Assembly: GCA_900542085.1 (NCBI GenBank)
Contig: UQMK01000050.1
Span: 1 to 7,687, forward strand
Direction: 5' to 3'
Origin: an uncultured Collinsella sp.
Lineage (GTDB): Bacteria > Actinomycetota > Coriobacteriia > Coriobacteriales > Coriobacteriaceae
DNA: 7,687 bases
Shown here: piece after piece, positions 6,089-7,687 of the stretch
Position numbering within the stretch: position 1 is the stretch's first letter
Layout: each line of letters starts with the position of its first letter
Notes under the pieces: generated by a model
What the model saw: the letters and a program-made list of their open reading frames with translations, nothing else
The model's database searches: none
What the model was told of the DNA's origin: nothing
Made by a program: the position numbers and the translations under genes

Positions 6089-6967
6089 GTGTACGATCGA
6101 CGACTTGAGGCCATATCGGCCGCTGCGGAGCTGGGAAGCTTCTCGCGTGCGGCGGCACAATTGCGCGTGTCGACTCCGGCGCTCGTCAAGCAGGTGTCGG
6201 GCTTCGAGGCCGAGTTCGGCATCACGCTGTTCGAACGCTCGCACTCGGGCGTCAAAGTGACGCCGGTCGGCGCACTGCTGGTGGACGACGCGCGCTCGAT
6301 CATGCGGCAGTCCGAGGACGCGCTGCGCCGTGCCCGACGCGCGGCGGGCGATGGCGGTGCCGTGCGCCTGGGCGTGTCGATGATGTGCCCGGGGCGCCAA
6401 ACGCTGTCGATGTGGTCGGGCATCCACGATCTGGAACCGTCGCTGCGATTTGAAATCGTGCCGGTAAGCGATCTCTACGACGAGCGCGAGACCGTCATGC
6501 GTAGCTTGGGCCGCGAGGTCGATGTGGTGCAATCGAGTTTTTCTACCCCACGCTGGGGTGATGCCTGCCAAAAGCTCCGCATTGTCAACGTGCCGTTTTA
6601 TATCGATCTGCCGCGCACGAGCCCGCTGGCGCGCAAGAATCGCATTACGGTTGCCGACTTGGAGGGTATGCGTCTGCGCGTACTGCGCCACGGCAACGAC
6701 GCCATGGACAGCCTGCGCATCGACCTTTTGGCCGACGGCGGCGTGGACGTGATCGACGTGGACAGCTTTGACTTTGCGCTCTTTAACGAGGCCGAGGAAA
6801 AGGGCGACGCGGTGCTCAGCTGCGGCGCATGGTCGGGGGTGCATCCGGCCTTTGTGGGCGTGCCGTTTCTATGCGGCCGCGAGGTGCCGGTCTTTCTACA
6901 CTACCCGCTCGAGCCAACCCTCCAAGTACAAAAATTCGTCAACGCCATGGCCCAACTCCTCAAGTAG
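6089..6967 (+). CDS. LysR-type transcriptional regulator
   Basis: With the chosen start the protein has 292 residues, typical of the family. A winged helix-turn-helix occupies about 4-62, with GSFSRAAAQL (16-25), PALVKQV (30-36) and the FERSHSGVKVTPVG block (48-61). The rest is an effector-binding domain beginning near VRLGVS. I prefer the GTG at 6089 because GGGAG lies 6 nt upstream; an in-frame ATG at 6056 has no ribosome binding site and would add 11 residues of atypical sequence. Family members bind promoter DNA as oligomers and respond to a small molecule, often from the pathway they control. The divergent position and overlapping promoter candidates suggest it regulates the SDR-transporter-oxidoreductase cluster and itself. 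The effector is unknown. Confidence 0.92.
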   Translation: MYDRRLEAISAAAELGSFSRAAAQLRVSTPALVKQVSGFEAEFGITLFERSHSGVKVTPVGALLVDDARSIMRQSEDALRRARRAAGDGGAVRLGVSMMCPGRQTLSMWSGIHDLEPSLRFEIVPVSDLYDERETVMRSLGREVDVVQSSFSTPRWGDACQKLRIVNVPFYIDLPRTSPLARKNRITVADLEGMRLRVLRHGNDAMDSLRIDLLADGGVDVIDVDSFDFALFNEAEEKGDAVLSCGAWSGVHPAFVGVPFLCGREVPVFLHYPLEPTLQVQKFVNAMAQLLK

Positions 6968-6999
6968 CTAATGTTAGGACGAGGCTTTTTTAGCTACTT
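6962..6999 (+). other. 10-bp inverted repeat spanning the LysR stop codon
   Basis: AAGTAGCTAA (6962-6971) is the exact reverse complement of 6990-6999, with an 18-nt loop ending in a T-run. The left arm contains the TAG stop codon. Together with the adjacent GC-rich hairpin it forms a tandem structure at the 3' end of the message. It may contribute to termination or 3' end protection, but is weaker than its neighbour. Confidence 0.4.
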
Positions 7000-7048
7000 A
7001 CAAAACGAGCCCCTGGCCAACCGGCCAGGGGCTCACAAACTTTTATTT
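6999..7048. terminator. Bidirectional terminator between the LysR gene and the ABC gene
   Basis: A perfect 12-bp stem (GAGCCCCTGGCC at 7007-7018 with 7023-7034) closes a 4-nt loop. On the plus strand it is followed by ACAAACTTTTATTT, and on the minus strand by GTTTTGT. It can therefore end the LysR transcript and, from the other side, the convergent ABC transporter transcript. The T-tracts are slightly offset from the stem on the plus side. Confidence 0.8.
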
Positions 7049-7077
7049 CCTTCTAAATGACGGGCTGATTGTGCGCA

Positions 7078-7185
7078 GGAGGGTGCCCCGGGGCGGGCGG
7101 GGTAATTCCTCCGCGCGCAGTTTCGCAGCGCAGCGAGAATGTTTGAGCACGGAGGAATTACCCCGCCCGCCCCGGGGCACCCTCC
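7078..7185. repeat. 108-bp element with perfect 36-bp inverted repeats
   Basis: Positions 7078-7113 are the exact reverse complement of 7150-7185 over 36 bases without a mismatch. The arms begin GGAGGGTGCCCC and end TTCCTCCG. The 36-nt centre can fold into a further 6-bp hairpin (7121-7126 with 7133-7138, one G-U pair). The element lies 14 nt after the ABC gene stop codon and before the shared terminator, so it would be transcribed as a very stable hairpin in the 3' untranslated region. No T-run follows on either strand, so it is not an ordinary terminator. It encodes no transposase; a non-autonomous mobile palindrome or a chromosomal intergenic repeat family are possibilities. Confidence 0.85.
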
Positions 7186-7199
7186 GTCAGTGGCCAAGC

Positions 7200-7687
7200 C
7201 TACTCGAGCTCAAACGCACCCGTATACAGCTGGTAGTAATACCCGCGCTTAGCAATCAGCTCGTCATGGTTGCCGCGCTCGATGATACGGCCGTGGTCCA
7301 GACAGATGATCGCGTCGGAGTTACGCACGGTGGACAGGCGGTGTGCGATGACAAACGTCGTGCGGCCCTCCATGAGCTTATCCATGCCCGCCTGCACGAT
7401 GGCCTCGGTGCGGGTGTCGATGGAGCTCGTGGCCTCGTCTAGAATCATCGCCGGCGGATCGGCGACGGCGGCGCGGGCGATCGAAATTAGCTGACGCTGG
7501 CCCTGCGACAGCTGTGCGCCGTTGCCGGTGAGCATGGTGTCGTAGCCGTCGGGCAGGCGGGTGATAAAGTCGTCTGCGCCCGCGAGCTTGGCCGCTGCGA
7601 TGCACTCCTCGTCGGTGGCGTCCAGGTTGCCGTAGCGGATGTTGTCCATCACGGTGCCGGTGAACAGGTTCACGTCCTGCAGCACGA
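7200..7687 (-). CDS. ABC exporter, C-terminal part of the ATP-binding domain (partial)
   Basis: Only the last 162 or so codons are inside the window; the gene continues past the right edge, so the start is not visible. The visible part begins at the Q-loop (VLQDVNLF) and contains the signature LSQGQ, the Walker B MILDEATSSID with catalytic glutamate, and the switch histidine in IAHRLST. The order and wording match ATP-binding domains fused to a membrane domain in multidrug or lipid exporters of the MsbA/LmrA/MdlB type (type IV fold). The Walker A motif and membrane part must lie outside. The end (GYYYQLYTGAFELE) is a usual ending for such half-transporters, which often come as adjacent heterodimer-forming pairs. 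The transported compound is unknown, and nothing links it to the LysR cluster, towards which it is convergent. Confidence 0.93.
   Translation of the reverse strand, partial: VLQDVNLFTGTVMDNIRYGNLDATDEECIAAAKLAGADDFITRLPDGYDTMLTGNGAQLSQGQRQLISIARAAVADPPAMILDEATSSIDTRTEAIVQAGMDKLMEGRTTFVIAHRLSTVRNSDAIICLDHGRIIERGNHDELIAKRGYYYQLYTGAFELE

Noticed and set aside
5870..6844. 324-codon minus-strand open frame across the LysR gene and the promoter region
   Set aside because: It is antisense to a clear LysR protein, would run through both predicted promoters, and shows no family motifs.
7071..7442. 123-codon plus-strand open frame starting in the long inverted repeat
   Set aside because: It starts in the palindrome and continues antisense to the ABC gene; the composition is that of a shadow frame.

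Overview
The window is GC-rich DNA (roughly 60 percent or more by eye), with gene sequences and codon use that look like a gut actinobacterium of the class Coriobacteriia, probably Collinsella or a relative. That placement is an inference from the proteins' appearance; no database search was possible. I see no rRNA, tRNA, CRISPR array, transposase or phage gene.

Layout from left to right: positions 1-210 are non-coding and hold a GC palindrome at the edge and a terminator-like hairpin for tex. A complete tex gene (minus strand, 211-2358) encodes the S1-domain transcription accessory protein Tex. Behind a strong intrinsic terminator (about 2432-2468) lies a three-gene minus-strand cluster, read from right to left: a short-chain dehydrogenase (SDR, 4974-5855), an OFA-type major facilitator transporter (3651-4907) and a Gfo/Idh/MocA oxidoreductase (2542-3582). 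Divergent from it is a plus-strand LysR-type regulator (6089-6967). The 233-bp space between the two start codons is locally AT-rich and carries overlapping back-to-back promoter candidates. To the right, the regulator converges on the 3' part of an ABC exporter gene (7200 to beyond the window), separated by a bidirectional terminator and a 108-bp element with perfect 36-bp inverted repeats.

The most coherent reading is a small substrate-responsive module. The transporter imports an organic acid or polyol-like compound, two nucleotide-dependent dehydrogenases of different folds act on it, and the LysR protein controls expression from the shared promoter region. No kinase, aldolase, dehydratase or hydrolase is present, so the two dehydrogenases may oxidise and then reduce the same compound (epimerisation or isomerisation), or feed a pathway encoded elsewhere. 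The substrate cannot be read from sequence.

The genes themselves belong to well-known families. The least ordinary items are the long perfect inverted repeat after the ABC gene, the perfect 8-bp dyad with an 11-nt spacer in the SDR leader, and several departures from family consensus in the putative active sites of the three cluster proteins.
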